This document shows positions 1-9,480 of a DNA stretch of 64,000 bases, in pieces. The notes beneath the pieces are model-generated. The model did no database searches, was not told where the DNA came from, and saw only the letters and a list, made by a program, of their open reading frames with translations. Position 1 is the stretch's first letter; the number at the start of each line of letters is the position of its first letter. Both the position numbers and the translations under genes were made by a program. The stretch is from JAVBKX01 sp031553835. Its GTDB lineage: Bacteria > Bacteroidota > Bacteroidia > Bacteroidales > Azobacteroidaceae. Location: contig JAVBKX010000026.1 in NCBI GenBank assembly GCA_031553835.1, positions 1 through 64,000 on the forward strand. Direction: 5' to 3'.

Positions 1-744
1 GGCCAGTACTTCTGTTTCTACCGAAATAACGGCTTTTTGTTTTGTAATGTCTTTTTGACGGATAAATACGTTTTCGATCCGTAAATCGTCCCAGGCTTCG
101 AGATAGACAGGACGCCAAATGCCCGATGTAACCAGGCGCGGCCCCCAATCCCATCCGTAATGATAACCTGCCTTGCGGGCAAAAACGCTCACGGTTTTAT
201 CGAAAATACCTCCTTGCTGAGACTGGTCAGGTCCCGTATTATAGCGAAATGGGACAGCATCGAATTTGGGAATATCTTCTTTGATAGGTGAGCGGAAAAA
301 TACTTCCAGCTTATTGTCTTTGGCTTTTACTTTTCCTTTAATGTCTATTTTCCATTCGCGGAACATATTGTCTGCTTCCAGCATTTTTTCACCATTGAGG
401 TATATGGTTGCATAGGTATCCAGTCCCATGAAATGCAGGCGGATATTGTTTTTTGCAAACATTTCGTCGCTGACATCAAAACGGGTTTCATACATCCAGT
501 CTTCTTTATCAACCCATTGCACGCCACGTTCATTCATTCTGAAGAAAGGGTCTTCTATAATTTTGTTGGCCATTAAATCCAGATGTATAACTCCGGGTAC
601 AGTTGCCGGATACCAGTTGGTTAAGCGCCATTGCTTGAATTTCCAGCCGGAATTAATTTCTTTTTGAATGGGGGAGGCAAAAAGGATGCTGCAATTGAGG
701 ATTGCTAAAAGAATTAGGATGTTTTTCTTGGAGTGGATTCTCAT
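1..744 (-). CDS. Beta-mannosidase, GH2 family (N-terminal part, cut by window edge)
   Basis: The visible 248 residues begin with an export signal (charged MRIHSKK, then a hydrophobic stretch ending near FAS). They continue with the sugar-binding (jelly-roll) domain of a GH2 enzyme. The stretch HYGWDWGPRLVTSGIW at about residues 198-213 is the hallmark that separates GH2 beta-mannosidases from beta-galactosidases and glucuronidases. The catalytic TIM barrel lies beyond base 1, so the catalytic glutamates cannot be checked. Family knowledge: exo-acting hydrolysis of beta-1,4-mannose from the non-reducing end, in the periplasm. It is the last visible gene of the minus-strand galactoside/mannoside operon and starts 79 bases after the FG-GAP gene stop. 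The start at 744 is the only ATG that gives a clean signal peptide. Family assignment is firm; natural substrate (galactomannan or gluco-mannan oligosaccharides) is inferred from neighbours. Confidence 0.88.
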   Translation of the reverse strand, partial: MRIHSKKNILILLAILNCSILFASPIQKEINSGWKFKQWRLTNWYPATVPGVIHLDLMANKIIEDPFFRMNERGVQWVDKEDWMYETRFDVSDEMFAKNNIRLHFMGLDTYATIYLNGEKMLEADNMFREWKIDIKGKVKAKDNKLEVFFRSPIKEDIPKFDAVPFRYNTGPDQSQQGGIFDKTVSVFARKAGYHYGWDWGPRLVTSGIWRPVYLEAWDDLRIENVFIRQKDITKQKAVISVETEVLA

Positions 745-777
745 TTGATTTTTACTATTTTTATTTGTTCTTTTGTT

Positions 778-805
778 CCTGCCGGATAACCCAATATCCG
801 GCAGG
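778..805 (-). terminator. Perfect 10-bp hairpin between the FG-GAP gene and the GH2 gene
   Basis: CCTGCCGGAT (778-787) and ATCCGGCAGG (796-805) form a perfect stem around an 8-base loop, 19 bases after the FG-GAP stop on the minus strand. In the minus-strand transcript the stem is followed by an A-rich stretch, not a U tract. It is therefore more likely a 3'-end stabiliser, processing site or partial attenuator than a classic intrinsic terminator. Its position could set different expression of the beta-mannosidase relative to upstream genes. Confidence 0.45.
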
Positions 806-823
806 AGTTACTTTACAGATGCG

Positions 824-2860
824 TTACTTTACAATAACTTTCTTTACGATATTACCATCGGCTGCTGTTACTTTTACAATATAAGCACCGACCGGCAAAT
901 TAATTGTATTATTCACTTTATTAGCAGAATAAACATTTGCACCGCTTACATTATAAATATTAACAGTTCCACTTACTGCTTCATTGGAAGAAATCACCAC
1001 TGCACCTTTTTGGGAATAAACATTAATTGTGTTTGCATTGAATGATTTAGTAGAAGATTGACCTACAGTAAATTGAGAAGTGGCAAAAACACTTGCCAAT
1101 TTGCCATTATCAATAGCTTGAACACCATAAGTATAAGTTCCATCAACTAAGCCTTTAAGTTGATGAGAAGAGATTCTAATCGCATGTTCTATTCCACTAA
1201 CTTTTAATACACCATCTGTAATATTAACAGGTAATGTAGAAAAAACTTCAGGTGAATCTGACTTTTTAATATAAATATTATAGTGCATTGCTTCTGCAGG
1301 AGTATGATCATCAGCATCCACAACATTCCAAGAAATAGTAACATCAGAATCTACTACAGAGGCTGAAACATTAGAAGGAGCCGGAGGCACCTGATTTAAA
1401 CCATTTTTCTCTATTACATCCTCACTTAAATCATTTCTGGACAAAAGCATTGCACTTCCATCACCATAAGCACAAGATATAATATCTAAATCACCATCTC
1501 TGTCAAAATCAAACATAAGATTGCTTCCGCCCCAAGTTCTAGCAGGTTCTGTAACTACAGTTTTGACTCCATCTTTATCTTTTTCATACGTAAACATCAA
1601 CAATGATTCTATAAATGTACCATCGCCATAAGCATTGTAAGAGATTCGATTTTGTTGCCAGCTCATTCCTGAGATATCATCAAACCCGTCATTATTAACA
1701 TCTCCAATTGCCCAGGAATGTTCATTCATTGGTTGTAATCCGCTTTCTGCGGGAGTGATATTAGTAAATGTACCATCGCCATTACCTATATATAATTCAG
1801 CTTGATTGTCAACCCAATCACCTGCACCTTCATCTCCAACTGGTCTAACCCAACGGTCATCATATTTAAACCAACCTTTACCTCCAACCAAGAAATCCAA
1901 GTTTCCATCATTATTGAAATCTAAAGGAACAACATCCCCCTCAGTACCATAAAAATGATATGGGTTATCTTTAAAAGTTCCATCTCCATTGTTCATGTAG
2001 ATATATCCGGAATAATTATCCTGACCTGTGAAATCCCATCCCGGGTTGTGATAACCGATTATTACTTCATTTTCGCCTTCTCCTTCTTTTATTGCATCAT
2101 TTTTTTGAGAATAACCTGAAGACACTAAATCCAAATATCCATCATTATTGAAATCGGCAAAGAAACAACCTCCGGCATTTAGCTGAATAAAATCTTTTTC
2201 TCCGGCAACCGGTTTTTCTATTTTTTCAAATTTACGTTCTCCACCTTCTCCCTCTATATTTTTATATACAGCAGAAAATCTGCCATTATCCGAATATCCC
2301 TGAAGAAAGATGTCAATCCAGCCATCATTATCATAATCTGCAACAGCTACATAGCGGGTACATCTGTTACCTCCTTCGCTATTTACCGGAGCAAACTCAC
2401 CAATACAAACTTCTTCAAATTCATAACTATTATCCGAACCTAAATTTTTCCACAAAGCAGCATATCTACCTTGATCTGTCTGACCTGCAATAAAAAGGTC
2501 CAAATTACCATCATTATTGTAGTCCAACCAAATGGCAGTACATGCAGTTACACCAGGAAAAGGAGTTTCTGGAACAAGGGTAAAAGTTCCATTTTTGTTA
2601 TTGATATACAAATCTGATTTTTTTGCCCAACCATCAGAAGCACCTCCTACAAAAAGATCCAAATAGCCATCATTATTAAAATCTCCTGCTCTTACTACAG
2701 ATTCCCAATAAATAGGAAAAGCAGAAAGGGCTGAGCCATTAAGAAGAGGCTTCTCGACATGCACAAAATTACATTGGGCCGGCGTTTGAGCAACAAGCGT
2801 ACCGCCCACAAACAATGCAGATGCAATAAGCAACTGTTTTAAAAAGTAAATTCTTTTCAT
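824..2860 (-). CDS. Secreted FG-GAP/VCBS beta-propeller protein with T9SS sorting domain
   Basis: A 678-residue exported protein. Its signal peptide begins MKRIYFLKQLL and ends near LVAQ. At least seven repeats carry a calcium-loop motif of the type DFNNDGYLDLF or DYNNDGNLDLF between about residues 55 and 480; this is the FG-GAP/VCBS signature of a seven-bladed propeller. A fibronectin-III-like stretch (VPPAPSNVSASVVDSDVTI) follows. The last 70 or so residues (INVYSQKGAVVIS to KKVIVK) are a type A T9SS sorting domain, predicting cell-surface anchoring or release. The reading frame extends upstream to 2908, but that would overlap the preceding GH97 gene and precede the signal peptide, so ATG 2860 is preferred; it leaves 13 bases to the GH97 stop. 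No catalytic residues were recognised. A role in binding glycan at the surface for the neighbouring enzymes is inference. Confidence 0.85.
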   Translation of the reverse strand: MKRIYFLKQLLIASALFVGGTLVAQTPAQCNFVHVEKPLLNGSALSAFPIYWESVVRAGDFNNDGYLDLFVGGASDGWAKKSDLYINNKNGTFTLVPETPFPGVTACTAIWLDYNNDGNLDLFIAGQTDQGRYAALWKNLGSDNSYEFEEVCIGEFAPVNSEGGNRCTRYVAVADYDNDGWIDIFLQGYSDNGRFSAVYKNIEGEGGERKFEKIEKPVAGEKDFIQLNAGGCFFADFNNDGYLDLVSSGYSQKNDAIKEGEGENEVIIGYHNPGWDFTGQDNYSGYIYMNNGDGTFKDNPYHFYGTEGDVVPLDFNNDGNLDFLVGGKGWFKYDDRWVRPVGDEGAGDWVDNQAELYIGNGDGTFTNITPAESGLQPMNEHSWAIGDVNNDGFDDISGMSWQQNRISYNAYGDGTFIESLLMFTYEKDKDGVKTVVTEPARTWGGSNLMFDFDRDGDLDIISCAYGDGSAMLLSRNDLSEDVIEKNGLNQVPPAPSNVSASVVDSDVTISWNVVDADDHTPAEAMHYNIYIKKSDSPEVFSTLPVNITDGVLKVSGIEHAIRISSHQLKGLVDGTYTYGVQAIDNGKLASVFATSQFTVGQSSTKSFNANTINVYSQKGAVVISSNEAVSGTVNIYNVSGANVYSANKVNNTINLPVGAYIVKVTAADGNIVKKVIVK

Positions 2861-2873
2861 GATAATAAAAAAA

Positions 2874-5147
2874 TTAATTGTGAATAAAAAATTTAAAGGA
2901 TTTTGCACCGGATACTGTAAATAAAGTCACAATATAAATCCCGTTGTTTAGATTTGAAATATCAATTTTGTTGATTTGTCCACTGGTTTCAATTCCATTA
3001 CATTTTGGAATCAATTGTCCTGCGACATTATAAATACTCACAGATTGTAAATCTTCAAAAGTTCTGATTTGCAATTCCTTATTGTCTGCACTTATTACTA
3101 CAGATGCAGATATAGTTGAAGGATCATTGATAGCCGTAGAGCTTTTAGGATAAATTCTCATTGTAAATCCACCTCCATCGGCCATCCAAAATGCTTTTTG
3201 TGTTTGATTATTTATAGTAATAGTCTCGCAGGTATATCGTTTGGGATAGCTATTAGAACTTGAAACAGAATCTCTTAAAATATATGCTTCATACGTTTTT
3301 CCTTCTGGCAAGAAAGAAAAATCCACATCAACACTTCTTCTTGACCAATTATTTAATCCCGCCACATAATATTCTTCACCGGTTTGTTTTGCCATCACTG
3401 CATATTCTCCCAACTCAGCTGATAGGGGAATTGTTTTATCCCAAACTGTAGGAACTTTCTTAAAATATTCCATGATATCAGGGTATTTTTCGTATTCGGT
3501 AGGAGAATCGACCATATATCCAAGAGGCTGATCAAAAACAACATACATCGCCAACTCGTGCGCCCGGGTACCCATCTTATTAGGAATTGTTCCCGGAACT
3601 GTCTTTCCTGAATCTATCGGACGGAATTGTGCTTTGGTCACATTATGCATTGAACCGGGAGTATAATCAAAAGCTCCTGCCAACATGCGGATAAAAGGAA
3701 TTTCCAATTCATAATTAGGATTGGAAGTATTATCCCAATAATTATTTTCTTCACCACGCACAGCTTCATAGTTTAATATATTGGGATATGTACGATTCAG
3801 CCCGGTTGGAACCGGACAACCATGGAACATCACCACCATTTTCTTTTCAGCGCAACGTTGTGCAAGAGATTCCAACCAATTGGTTGCAGGCTGGTCGCTA
3901 CGATTAACGAAGTCTATTTTCAGTCCCGAAACCTCCGCATTCTTCATGTTATTCAAATAATTCGGATCTTCAAGAGGCAAACTCGCCCAGCACCAAACAA
4001 TTATTTTTACTTTTTTTGATTTGGCATACCTGCACAATGTCCATAATTCGCCGCTTTTAGCGTTCCATCCCGCATCCAGCGTCATATATTCAATATTGTT
4101 CCTTGCTGCAAAATCTACATAATACTTGTATAATTGTAAACTTAAATTTACCTCGCCTCCACCGGATGGAAAATCAACTCCTTCAAGAATCGCTTTATGT
4201 CCCCATTCCCAAGCTGTTTTCCCGGGCACAATCCAGGAAACATCCGACAAGCGGCAAGGTTCTGCAAGTTTGTAAACCAATTCATTGTTCAACAACTGTT
4301 TATCGTCGGATGAAACGATCATTACACGCCAGGGAAAGGTTCTTGTCCCTGAGGTACGGGCAATATAATCATATCTTGTCAGAGGATCATGATTTGAATA
4401 GATATTGTCTGGTTCTTTTACCGTTTCGGGATATTGCGCCCAGTATCCTCTCATAGAAGAGGGTGCATTCTTTTGAATATACATTGCAGGATAATCTAAC
4501 AACCCTGATTCCAATAATGCAACTTTATAATTTATTCCCGGAAATACAAAAAGCACTGGTGTCACAGCCAGATTTTTGTCTTTCATTTTATCAATAGTTG
4601 TATAAATTTTATATGATTTCTCCCAATGATCTAATTTGGGATTTGCAGCAGTAGCATCAAATTCGGGCACTTCCGGGTAATAAACAGATGGATTACCGGC
4701 AAAATTAAACAGGGCATTTTCTGTTTTTACAATGATTTCCCCGCCTAAATTAGTTTGAAAACGGTAAGCCACCCCATCATCATAAACTCTGAAAATTAAA
4801 TCATAATTTTCATTATAATGTATTGTGATTTCATTGTAAACATCATCCAATGTTTTATTCTTTCCTATCAATACAGAAATTGTTGAATTAATGCTGTTTC
4901 TGTCCACATTTTTCACAGTACCGGCTCCAATAACAGTTCCATTCTCTAAGTTCATAGCGATCGGAGATGGAACAATCAGCTGCGTTGACTCTGCCCAAAG
5001 TTCATACTGAGTACCTCCATTTATCTGCAGTTTAACCTCTAATTTGCCATTAGGCGATACCACATCATAATTTGAAGCCATACTTTGCTGTATTCCAACA
5101 AAAAAGAATGGAATACACATAAGGACAATATATTTCAATCTCATCAT
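2874..5147 (-). CDS. GH97 glycoside hydrolase, probable alpha-galactosidase, with T9SS sorting domain
   Basis: 757 residues: signal peptide to about residue 24 (ending SMASN), then the GH97 N-terminal beta-sandwich opening YDVVSPNGKLEVKL, the TIM barrel from about 305, and a C-terminal sandwich. The barrel carries GLKIDFVNRSDQ with Asp412 and NYEAVRGEE with Glu461. An Asp at the first position is the mark of the retaining GH97 group, whose characterised members include alpha-galactosidases. The inverting SusB type uses glutamates instead. The last 80 residues (ISADNKELQIRTFEDL to KSFKFFIHN) are a T9SS type A tail, which the paralogue at 7453-9477 lacks, so this copy should act outside the cell. 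It sits 16 bases downstream of the GH36 gene. Two adjacent ATGs (5147, 5144) are equivalent starts. Substrate specificity is inferred. Confidence 0.87.
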   Translation of the reverse strand: MMRLKYIVLMCIPFFFVGIQQSMASNYDVVSPNGKLEVKLQINGGTQYELWAESTQLIVPSPIAMNLENGTVIGAGTVKNVDRNSINSTISVLIGKNKTLDDVYNEITIHYNENYDLIFRVYDDGVAYRFQTNLGGEIIVKTENALFNFAGNPSVYYPEVPEFDATAANPKLDHWEKSYKIYTTIDKMKDKNLAVTPVLFVFPGINYKVALLESGLLDYPAMYIQKNAPSSMRGYWAQYPETVKEPDNIYSNHDPLTRYDYIARTSGTRTFPWRVMIVSSDDKQLLNNELVYKLAEPCRLSDVSWIVPGKTAWEWGHKAILEGVDFPSGGGEVNLSLQLYKYYVDFAARNNIEYMTLDAGWNAKSGELWTLCRYAKSKKVKIIVWCWASLPLEDPNYLNNMKNAEVSGLKIDFVNRSDQPATNWLESLAQRCAEKKMVVMFHGCPVPTGLNRTYPNILNYEAVRGEENNYWDNTSNPNYELEIPFIRMLAGAFDYTPGSMHNVTKAQFRPIDSGKTVPGTIPNKMGTRAHELAMYVVFDQPLGYMVDSPTEYEKYPDIMEYFKKVPTVWDKTIPLSAELGEYAVMAKQTGEEYYVAGLNNWSRRSVDVDFSFLPEGKTYEAYILRDSVSSSNSYPKRYTCETITINNQTQKAFWMADGGGFTMRIYPKSSTAINDPSTISASVVISADNKELQIRTFEDLQSVSIYNVAGQLIPKCNGIETSGQINKIDISNLNNGIYIVTLFTVSGAKSFKFFIHN

Positions 5148-5163
5148 TTTTTAATTCTTAATT

Positions 5164-7338
5164 TCATTTCGCATTCAACTGTATGACCACACTTTCATAC
5201 TCATCATACATCGCAAAATTCAGGCCTGCTTTCATTAAATAATCTCCGCTGAATGTTTTTCCGTCATATTTGGAGAAACGCGACCAATTATCCGGATTTT
5301 TATTAATCTCTTTTAACGTATAGTTTTTATTAGGATCCAATCCTTTCAGATATACAGTCAGCGGTGTCGGATAAATTTCTTTGCGGATAAGGAAATTAAA
5401 AACGACCGCTTCGTCTTTCTTTTCATCGATATACATGTAAGCTACACGGTTGGTTTCGTATGGAGAAAGCAAACGGTATAAATCTCCAAAAATGATAGTC
5501 GGGCGAATTTCTTTATAAGTCTGAATGGCATTTTTGGAAAATGCATATTCTTTTTCCGTCATTTGCGATGGCTGTAAATCCATTCCTAATTTACCGGCCA
5601 TTGCAACATCAAAGCGGGTTTTCAACGAAAATTCGCGATGGGTAATGTGATTAGGCGAAGCAGATACATGGCTGGCCAATCCGATGGTTGGGAAGAAATA
5701 TTGCGCACCCCATTGAGTAAAAATCCGTTGCAACGGATCGTTGTTGTCGCTGATCCAATATTCATCAAAATTCTTCAATGTACCATAATCAATACGGCCA
5801 CCACCGCCCGAACACGCCATAAATGTAACATCCGGATATTTTTTTGCCACTTTATCCATGACTTCCAAAATGGCTTTGCTATAGTCATAAAACAAATGCG
5901 ACTGTTTGTCCGGAGCCAAATAAGGAGAGCCTGAATTGAACACATACCGGTTGCAATCCCATTTTACATATTCAATACCCGGATTATTTTGCAAAATACC
6001 ATCCACGGTATTGTACACAAATTCCTGTACTTTAGGATTGCTCAAATCGAGAATGAGCTGATTACGTTGCTCTGTACGATCGCGATGCGGTTGGGAAATC
6101 ACCCAATCAGGATGCTGTTCATACAATTCGCTTTTAGGATTCACCATCTCCGGTTCAACCCAAATTCCGAATTTGATATTCCGTTTTTTACACTCCTGTA
6201 TTAAATAAGGTATCCCATTCGGCAATTTTTTGGTGTTGGTTTGCCAATCGCCCAAACCGGCATTATCGGCATTACGAGGATATTTGCTTCCAAACCAGCC
6301 ATCATCGAGCAAGAATAATTCGAAACCCATTTTAGCGGCATCATCAATAATGCGGGTCAATTTAGCTTCATCAAAATCGAAATAAGTCGCTTCCCAGTTA
6401 TTCAGCAATACGCTCCGTTCTTTATTTCCATTCTTAATTCCATATTTCAATGCCCAATGGTGAAAATTACGGGTCATTTTTCCGGTTCCTGCATCACTAT
6501 AAGTAAATAAGAATGATGGCGTTTTGAATGTTTTCCCTTTATCAATAATATAATCGGAAGCATACGGATTAGCTCCGGAAAGGACTCTCAATTTTTTAGA
6601 ATTATCGACTTCAAAGCAGAATTGAAAATTTCCAGGCCAGGCCAACGTTCCGCCAATAATACGACCACAATCTTCTTCGGCCGGTTTATCTAATGAAAGG
6701 ATAAAACAAGGATGTGTAAATTGATTGGAACGAACGCCTAATTTCGAATCTACGATTTTAATTCCTTCGGTCAGCTGTTGCTCTGACATATTCATTTCAT
6801 TCGACCAATCTCCATGAAAATGTGTAACATAATACTTAGAAGCGTTAAATGACAAATCGGACGAAGCAAAAGCAGTTACCCTCACAGGCTTATTCTGTCC
6901 ATTACGGATTTCCGCCCACTGTTCCAGAATATCTTCTTTTTGATAAGCATTATAATGAATATCCACAAACAAATCATAATACTCATCTTTCAACGACACT
7001 ACTGTATGTTGAATATTATTTTCTTTTGATTCTGTCGAAGAAGACACAAATACCAATTCGGTAGAAGTATTGCCATCGCCTTGGATAGCACGTAGAGCTG
7101 CTTCAAAAACATGGGTAGTTCCAAAAGTAGAATATGATGAAAAAAATTCCTGATCAACCTGTTTCAAATCGTCTGTCGGTTTGACCCGTTCTCCGAAATA
7201 GGTCTGTTCCAATTTCTTTTTATCATTAACTTTCAGCATCAGACAAGTATTATCCGTTGTTACAGGAATATACTGCTGAGCAGAAATTGAAATCGTGATA
7301 ACCGATATAAAACTCGTCAATAAGTTTCGTGTTCTCAT
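5164..7338 (-). CDS. GH36 alpha-galactosidase
   Basis: 724 residues, the normal length for bacterial GH36. A signal peptide (MRTRNLLTSFISVITISISAQ) exports it. The N-terminal supersandwich is followed by a TIM barrel with LLDDGWFG (about 343-350), EPEMVNPKSELY (about 395), and the nucleophile motif VKWDCNRY with Asp461. SCSGGGGRID (about 509) and YWISDNNDP with the acid/base Asp531 follow. All expected GH36 catalytic elements are present. It removes terminal alpha-1,6-galactose from galactomannan, raffinose-family or similar oligosaccharides, probably in the periplasm because no lipobox or T9SS tail is seen. A 114-base gap upstream contains a candidate promoter, so it may start its own transcription unit within the cluster. 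The following GH97 and FG-GAP genes are tightly spaced and likely co-transcribed. Confidence 0.94.
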   Translation of the reverse strand: MRTRNLLTSFISVITISISAQQYIPVTTDNTCLMLKVNDKKKLEQTYFGERVKPTDDLKQVDQEFFSSYSTFGTTHVFEAALRAIQGDGNTSTELVFVSSSTESKENNIQHTVVSLKDEYYDLFVDIHYNAYQKEDILEQWAEIRNGQNKPVRVTAFASSDLSFNASKYYVTHFHGDWSNEMNMSEQQLTEGIKIVDSKLGVRSNQFTHPCFILSLDKPAEEDCGRIIGGTLAWPGNFQFCFEVDNSKKLRVLSGANPYASDYIIDKGKTFKTPSFLFTYSDAGTGKMTRNFHHWALKYGIKNGNKERSVLLNNWEATYFDFDEAKLTRIIDDAAKMGFELFLLDDGWFGSKYPRNADNAGLGDWQTNTKKLPNGIPYLIQECKKRNIKFGIWVEPEMVNPKSELYEQHPDWVISQPHRDRTEQRNQLILDLSNPKVQEFVYNTVDGILQNNPGIEYVKWDCNRYVFNSGSPYLAPDKQSHLFYDYSKAILEVMDKVAKKYPDVTFMACSGGGGRIDYGTLKNFDEYWISDNNDPLQRIFTQWGAQYFFPTIGLASHVSASPNHITHREFSLKTRFDVAMAGKLGMDLQPSQMTEKEYAFSKNAIQTYKEIRPTIIFGDLYRLLSPYETNRVAYMYIDEKKDEAVVFNFLIRKEIYPTPLTVYLKGLDPNKNYTLKEINKNPDNWSRFSKYDGKTFSGDYLMKAGLNFAMYDEYESVVIQLNAK

Positions 7339-7366
7339 GTTAGATATAAAAATTTAAATTCGCATA

Positions 7367-7374
7367 CAAAATTA
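7367..7374 (-). promoter_or_regulatory. Candidate -7 element upstream of the GH36 gene
   Basis: On the minus strand this reads TAATTTTG, matching the Bacteroidota TAnnTTTG -7 consensus, 29 bases before the GH36 ATG. No clear TTTG -33 element is visible at the expected 19-22 base spacing, so support is partial. Confidence 0.35.
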
Positions 7375-7452
7375 CTCTCAATCCACTTTTCACAGCATTC
7401 TAAACTTGTCAATAAATAGCACATTTGTCGTATTTTGCTGTCGTCATGCATT

Positions 7453-9477
7453 TCATTGATCATTTCCCGAATGGCCGGCATCATGATTAGCATGAGAAAT
7501 TCTTATTGCAAAACCTCCACCTGCCGTCATCCGAATTTTCTGTTTTTCCTGCGAAGAAACAGTTATTTCATCTCTGACGTACCAGGCAGGATTGGTTCCT
7601 GAATGCAAAACATCTTTGTACAACACTGCTTTATATTTTTCGTCTCTTTTGGGCAAAAATGAAAAATCCAACTCAATTTCCCGGCCGTTCCAATTTGTCA
7701 TTCCTGCCACATACCAACTATTTCCCGATTGTTTGGCTACAACGGCATATTCTCCCAATTCGGCAACCAATGGAACCGTTTTATCCCAAACCGTCGGAAC
7801 TTCCGATAAGAAATCCAATACATCCGGATATTTCCTGTATTCAGTAGGAGAATCGCATAAATACCCTACGGGCTGATCAAACAAAACATACATTGCTAAT
7901 TCATGGGCTCTTGTCCCCATTGTTTGCGGAATAATATTGGCTTTGTCAACAGGAATAAATTGTTCTTTTGTCGTATTTCTCATGGAACCTGGAGTATAAT
8001 CCAAAGGGCCATTCACCATACGGATAAATGGGAATTGCAAATGGTAGTCAGGATCCGAACCTCTGTCCCAGAAATTACATTCAGCACCCCGAACGGCTTC
8101 ATAATTGACTATATTCGGATAAGCCCTTTCCAGTCCGGTAGGCTTCGGACAACCATGATAGACAAGCAACAGTTGATTATCGGCGCATCTTTGGGCCACT
8201 AATTCTCTCCATTGCATCGCTTCCTGATCATCACGTTCAAAAAAATCAACTTTCAATCCGGCAACTCCCAATGTTTTCATTTTTTTAATCCAGTCATCCG
8301 GATTTACAACAGCCATGTTTGCCCATGTCCATACAAATATCCCAACTCCTTTTTCTTTTGCATAATCACAAAGTTCTTTCAGGTAATACTCTTTCCAACC
8401 GGCATCCAATGTCAAATATTCAATTTTATTTTCGGCTGCAAAATCGACATAATATTTATACAATTCAAGATTCAGATTTTTCATTCCCACAGGAAAATTC
8501 ACTCCCTCTAACATCGCTTTGTGCCACCATTCCCAAGCCGACTTTCCCGGTTTTATCCAAGATACATCCGACAGTTCCAGCGGACGTGCCAATTTGTAAA
8601 CCAGCTGGTTGTTCAGCAACTCTTTATCATCGGAAGAAACGATAATCACCCGCCAGGGATAAACGCGGCTTCCTGTTGTTTTTGCTAAATAATCATATCT
8701 CGTCACTGGCAGATGGTTTACATAGACATTGTCCGGTTGTTCCACCGTTTCGGGATACTGTGGCCAAAAACCGGTCAACATATTTATACTGTTCGCCGGA
8801 CGATACAGATACATACCAGGATAGTCCGACAAATCGGATTCAGTAATAATCACTTTATATGAAGCAGAATAAGCCGCCAATAAAGGCACGGTACTATATC
8901 GGATTTTATCCTTATAATCTTTGTTTAAATCAATGTCTTTAATAGAATTGAATTTGAGGTACAGTCGTTCAAAATTTCGCATTCCTTCATCTGTTTCAGG
9001 GAAATATATGGAAGGATCGCCAACAAAAATAAAATCGGCTTGTTCGGAATTTACAATTACATCTGTTGCAAATGCGGTCTGAAAGCGGTAAGCAACTCCT
9101 TCGTTGTAAGCCCTGACTATTAGTGAATATTTTTCTTTAAAATTGAGTTTCAATTCATTATATTCATCCGTTAAAGTTTTATTTTTACCAAATAAAACAT
9201 GGATAGTTTCGCTCACTTTTTCCCTTTTGACATCTTTTACCGTTCCATTCAAACCTGCAACCACACCATTGTCGAATGTCATCGATATGACAGAAGGAGA
9301 TATAAGCGCCTGAGTATTGTGCAATACTTCATACGTAATCTGCTTGCCAACATTCAATTTTATTTTCAACTGTTTATCAGGAGATACGACTTCGTATTCT
9401 TTTGCAACGAGCAGTTGTGCGCAGCACAATGCGACTACACACAACCAACCATATTTATTTTTCCAATTCATTTTCAT
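7453..9477 (-). CDS. GH97 glycoside hydrolase, probable alpha-galactosidase (periplasmic)
   Basis: 674 residues with a signal peptide (hydrophobic WLCVVALCCAQLLVA, cleavage near residue 25). It has the same three-part GH97 architecture as the gene at 2874-5147. The retaining-type pair is visible: GLKVDFFERDDQ with Asp411 and NYEAVRGAE with Glu460. LTLDAGW and TPGSMRNTT, also typical of the family, are present. It ends shortly after the C-terminal sandwich (GGGFAIRIS) without a T9SS tail, so a periplasmic location is likely. The start is 3 bases from the stop of the DUF5107 gene, indicating co-transcription. A second in-frame ATG two codons on is equally possible. Paralogue of the surface-exported GH97 two genes downstream; the pair plus GH36 gives three candidate alpha-galactosidases in 7 kb. 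Confidence 0.88.
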   Translation of the reverse strand: MKMNWKNKYGWLCVVALCCAQLLVAKEYEVVSPDKQLKIKLNVGKQITYEVLHNTQALISPSVISMTFDNGVVAGLNGTVKDVKREKVSETIHVLFGKNKTLTDEYNELKLNFKEKYSLIVRAYNEGVAYRFQTAFATDVIVNSEQADFIFVGDPSIYFPETDEGMRNFERLYLKFNSIKDIDLNKDYKDKIRYSTVPLLAAYSASYKVIITESDLSDYPGMYLYRPANSINMLTGFWPQYPETVEQPDNVYVNHLPVTRYDYLAKTTGSRVYPWRVIIVSSDDKELLNNQLVYKLARPLELSDVSWIKPGKSAWEWWHKAMLEGVNFPVGMKNLNLELYKYYVDFAAENKIEYLTLDAGWKEYYLKELCDYAKEKGVGIFVWTWANMAVVNPDDWIKKMKTLGVAGLKVDFFERDDQEAMQWRELVAQRCADNQLLLVYHGCPKPTGLERAYPNIVNYEAVRGAECNFWDRGSDPDYHLQFPFIRMVNGPLDYTPGSMRNTTKEQFIPVDKANIIPQTMGTRAHELAMYVLFDQPVGYLCDSPTEYRKYPDVLDFLSEVPTVWDKTVPLVAELGEYAVVAKQSGNSWYVAGMTNWNGREIELDFSFLPKRDEKYKAVLYKDVLHSGTNPAWYVRDEITVSSQEKQKIRMTAGGGFAIRISHANHDAGHSGNDQ

Positions 9478-9480
9478 TCC

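Noticed and set aside
2861..2908. Upstream extension of the FG-GAP protein to base 2908
   Set aside because: It would overlap the GH97 stop region and place 16 non-signal residues before a clean signal peptide at ATG 2860.
2874..5147. Calling the GH97 genes SusB-type alpha-glucosidases
   Set aside because: Both carry the Asp of the retaining group in place of the SusB inverting glutamates, and the neighbours are galactosidases.
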